Shown: positions 3,982 to 5,686 of the stretch, one piece after another | Numbering within the stretch: the stretch's first letter is position 1 | Layout of the letters: every line of letters starts with the position of its first letter | Assembly (NCBI GenBank): GCA_001940755.1 | Contig: MEHH01000193.1 | Location: 1-5,686, forward strand | Reading direction: 5' to 3' | Source: Candidatus Heimdallarchaeota archaeon AB_125 | GTDB taxonomy: Archaea > Asgardarchaeota > Heimdallarchaeia > Heimdallarchaeales > Heimdallarchaeaceae | DNA length: 5,686 bases | The notes under the pieces: model-generated | What the model saw: only the letters and a program-made list of their open reading frames with translations | The model's database searches: none | What the model was told of the DNA's origin: nothing | Made by a program: the position numbers and the translations under genes

Positions 3982-5686
3982 CATAATTATATTGATTATT
4001 GCTCAGATTTCAATCTTAATTTGTTTACCAATTTTCAGACGTTTTCTGTTATTTGCTGATGATGGTTCAACTAATCTAAAGAAGATATATTCAAGCCTAG
4101 TATCTTCATTACTCATCATCCTTTCATTTGTGGTATTTATATTAGCTATTTATTATCTCAATTCAACAGGAAATACAGACCTAACTGAGCAATTTACATT
4201 ATTTTCTATTTCTAGTTATAATTTTACATTAGGATTGCAATTGTCAAAGATACAAATTTTCCTTTATGTTTCAATTATTACAGCTGTAGCTCTAGTAAAT
4301 TTCTATTTATCATGGAATCAAGAGAAATGGACTGTCAACCAAGTTGATAGAATGTCGATTTATTCAGCAGTTTCGATTCTATTAGTTCTATCTCCTAATT
4401 TCTTTCAATTGTTATTCTTTCTAATTTTAATTGACCTGATTTTAATTGAATTACTATCAACTCTTGAACAGAAGAATCTGAAGACAATGAATGTTTCTAT
4501 CGCTATTGGTGATATACTAATTATAATATCTTCAATTCTCCTCTTCAGAAGATCTCGAAGTTTTGATTTTGATATTATTTTAAGTGACATTCAATACAAA
4601 TTTTTCATTTACAAACCTTATTTTATTATTCTTAGTTGCATATTTCTATTAGGTATCATTGCTCGTAGCTCAATGTTCCCATTTCACAGCTGGTTACCAA
4701 ACGTTTGTTCAAAAGAATCAGCTTGGAAGTTTAATACTATAATGATTAATATAACTCTAGGTGTTTCATTAATTTTCATTACACCAATTTCTCAATTACT
4801 CATAGTAGTTCCCAATTATTTTGTATGGTATGGTATTTTGTTTTCAATACTAGCTACGATTATTGGTATATTGATAACAAAAGATTTGGATAAAAAAATA
4901 CTACTTTTTACATCATCATTGGGTTTCATAATAATCTCTCTGGGTATTGGAAACTTGGCAAGTGTTTTTCAGATATTGTTAATGCTACCTTTTGTATTTC
5001 TTGGTTTTATGATTTTTTCAACAAAAACACCTATTGATACAGAGTTAATTGATTCTGAACAGAAAGGGAAAACTATAATCAAATCAATAGTCAATTTTTT
5101 GTTATTCACTGTAGTCGGGATTACAATAATTTCTGTAATTCCTTTCAGTAGTAATCTACTTAATATTGGGTATCTTTTCACAACAACTGTTATAGATTCG
5201 AGTTTAGCAGTTTATGTCCTAGCTATCATTTCATTATTAGGTATTTTTCTGATTTATATCCAAACAAGTCGGAAATATTTTGAACAAAAATCATTTAGAA
5301 TATTGAAGCTCTCAGAGCTAATTCCTCTCATTTTAATTGTAATCATCTTATCTTTGAATAGTATTCTATATCCCATCTTTAATTTACTCAACCCATTTTC
5401 TTTACCTGTAGATTTCGCCCTAGAGAGCTTATCTGTAGCACTTATCCCAATTTTTGTGGGCTGGTTTGTTATACTTATTTCTTATATTCTTATAGAATTA
5501 TTTGCTAAAAAGTTATCAACTAATTTGAGTAAAATTTCTGAAAAAATTCAAGAAACATTACGAAAGATTTACTATTTTGAATTTATCGTGAAACCTCTTG
5601 ATTGGATTGGAGTTAATATTCTAATACCATCAATAATCTGGTTTTATGAATATTGTATCAGAGATTTCTTTTACAAAGTAGTACTT
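3968..5686 (+). CDS. nuoL: NuoL-like antiporter subunit of a complex I-type membrane arm, C-terminus outside window
   Basis: The open frame gives 573 residues without a stop before the window ends; NuoL is usually about 610-680. It has roughly 16 membrane helices. Recognisable NuoL landmarks are helix 5 (D156 for the usual E144), IGD at 180-182, ARSSMFPFHSWLP at 232-244 (R233 for the GKSAQ lysine K229), a DLDKK segment (306-310, K309 like K305), and a C-terminal stretch at about 508-550 with YYFEFIVKP. That stretch resembles the start of the lateral helix that distinguishes NuoL from NuoM and NuoN. Lost are the PTPVSALIHAATM segment (now KESAWKFNTIMIN), the HxxxHAxFK motif (Q335, M339, V343) and the helix-12 lysine (N399, K399 in E. 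coli). Normal NuoL moves one proton per cycle at the distal end of the membrane arm; this one may not. MrpA is an alternative, but the gene order favours NuoL. The start may be TTG 3974. Confidence 0.75.
   Translation, partial: MKLNNIIILIIAQISILICLPIFRRFLLFADDGSTNLKKIYSSLVSSLLIILSFVVFILAIYYLNSTGNTDLTEQFTLFSISSYNFTLGLQLSKIQIFLYVSIITAVALVNFYLSWNQEKWTVNQVDRMSIYSAVSILLVLSPNFFQLLFFLILIDLILIELLSTLEQKNLKTMNVSIAIGDILIIISSILLFRRSRSFDFDIILSDIQYKFFIYKPYFIILSCIFLLGIIARSSMFPFHSWLPNVCSKESAWKFNTIMINITLGVSLIFITPISQLLIVVPNYFVWYGILFSILATIIGILITKDLDKKILLFTSSLGFIIISLGIGNLASVFQILLMLPFVFLGFMIFSTKTPIDTELIDSEQKGKTIIKSIVNFLLFTVVGITIISVIPFSSNLLNIGYLFTTTVIDSSLAVYVLAIISLLGIFLIYIQTSRKYFEQKSFRILKLSELIPLILIVIILSLNSILYPIFNLLNPFSLPVDFALESLSVALIPIFVGWFVILISYILIELFAKKLSTNLSKISEKIQETLRKIYYFEFIVKPLDWIGVNILIPSIIWFYEYCIRDFFYKVVL

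Noticed and set aside
4405..4590. 61-residue minus-strand frame
   Set aside because: Antisense to conserved NuoL-like helices; no start signals.
4969..5181. 70-residue minus-strand frame
   Set aside because: Antisense to the NuoL-like gene; no promoter or independent evidence.
3968..5686. MrpA/MnhA (Na+/H+ antiporter) identity for the large membrane protein
   Set aside because: Same superfamily, but the preceding J and K-like genes and the lateral-helix-like C-terminal stretch fit NuoL better; not fully excluded because the C-terminus is missing.
1..5686. CRISPR array, tRNA, rRNA or riboswitch
   Set aside because: No regularly spaced repeats, no cloverleaf-like or conserved rRNA sequence, and no long structured leader were seen on either strand.

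Overview
The window looks like a low-GC archaeal chromosome fragment, most likely from the Asgard group (inference). Three things point to an archaeon. There are BRE/TATA-type promoter boxes at archaeal distances from gene starts, one of them giving an apparently leaderless transcript. There are secreted proteins rich in N-X-S/T glycosylation sequons with a C-terminal membrane anchor and basic tail. There is a J-K-L ordered block of complex I-like membrane subunits. No rRNA, tRNA or marker gene is present, so the lineage is not proven.

Layout: (1) Positions 1105 to 1, minus strand: the first 368 residues of a large basic protein whose C-terminus lies outside the window. A TATA box 20 nt before its ATG suggests leaderless transcription. 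The family is not recognised with confidence; a divergent TnpB/IS605-like nuclease is one weak possibility. (2) 1106-1345: divergent intergenic region with promoters in both directions. (3) 1346-2206 and 2203-2967, plus strand: two translationally coupled genes (ATGA overlap) for paralogous type I membrane proteins. Each has a signal peptide, a glycosylated ectodomain with a single cysteine and a shared GNFTTFG motif, one C-terminal membrane segment and a basic tail. (4) 2955-3010: hairpin and T-rich tract that probably ends this pair, overlapping a promoter for the next operon. (5) 3032-3712, 3700-3981 and 3968-5686+ (runs off the window): overlapping genes for very divergent homologues of complex I membrane subunits NuoJ, NuoK and NuoL.

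The most interesting signal is in the J-K-L block. The fold-level pattern and gene order are those of the complex I membrane arm. However, the NuoK-like protein has no acidic residue in its membrane helices, so both conserved glutamates are gone. The NuoL-like protein keeps only some of the charged residues of the proton path (D156, R233, K309) and has lost others, including the positions equivalent to the second-half-channel histidines/lysine and the K399-type lysine. Either this arm no longer pumps protons in the usual way or it has been repurposed. The genes are intact, overlapping and promoter-driven, so decay is unlikely. Whether the adjacent pair of exported glycoproteins works with this complex is open; they have their own promoter and a terminator-like element separates them from it.
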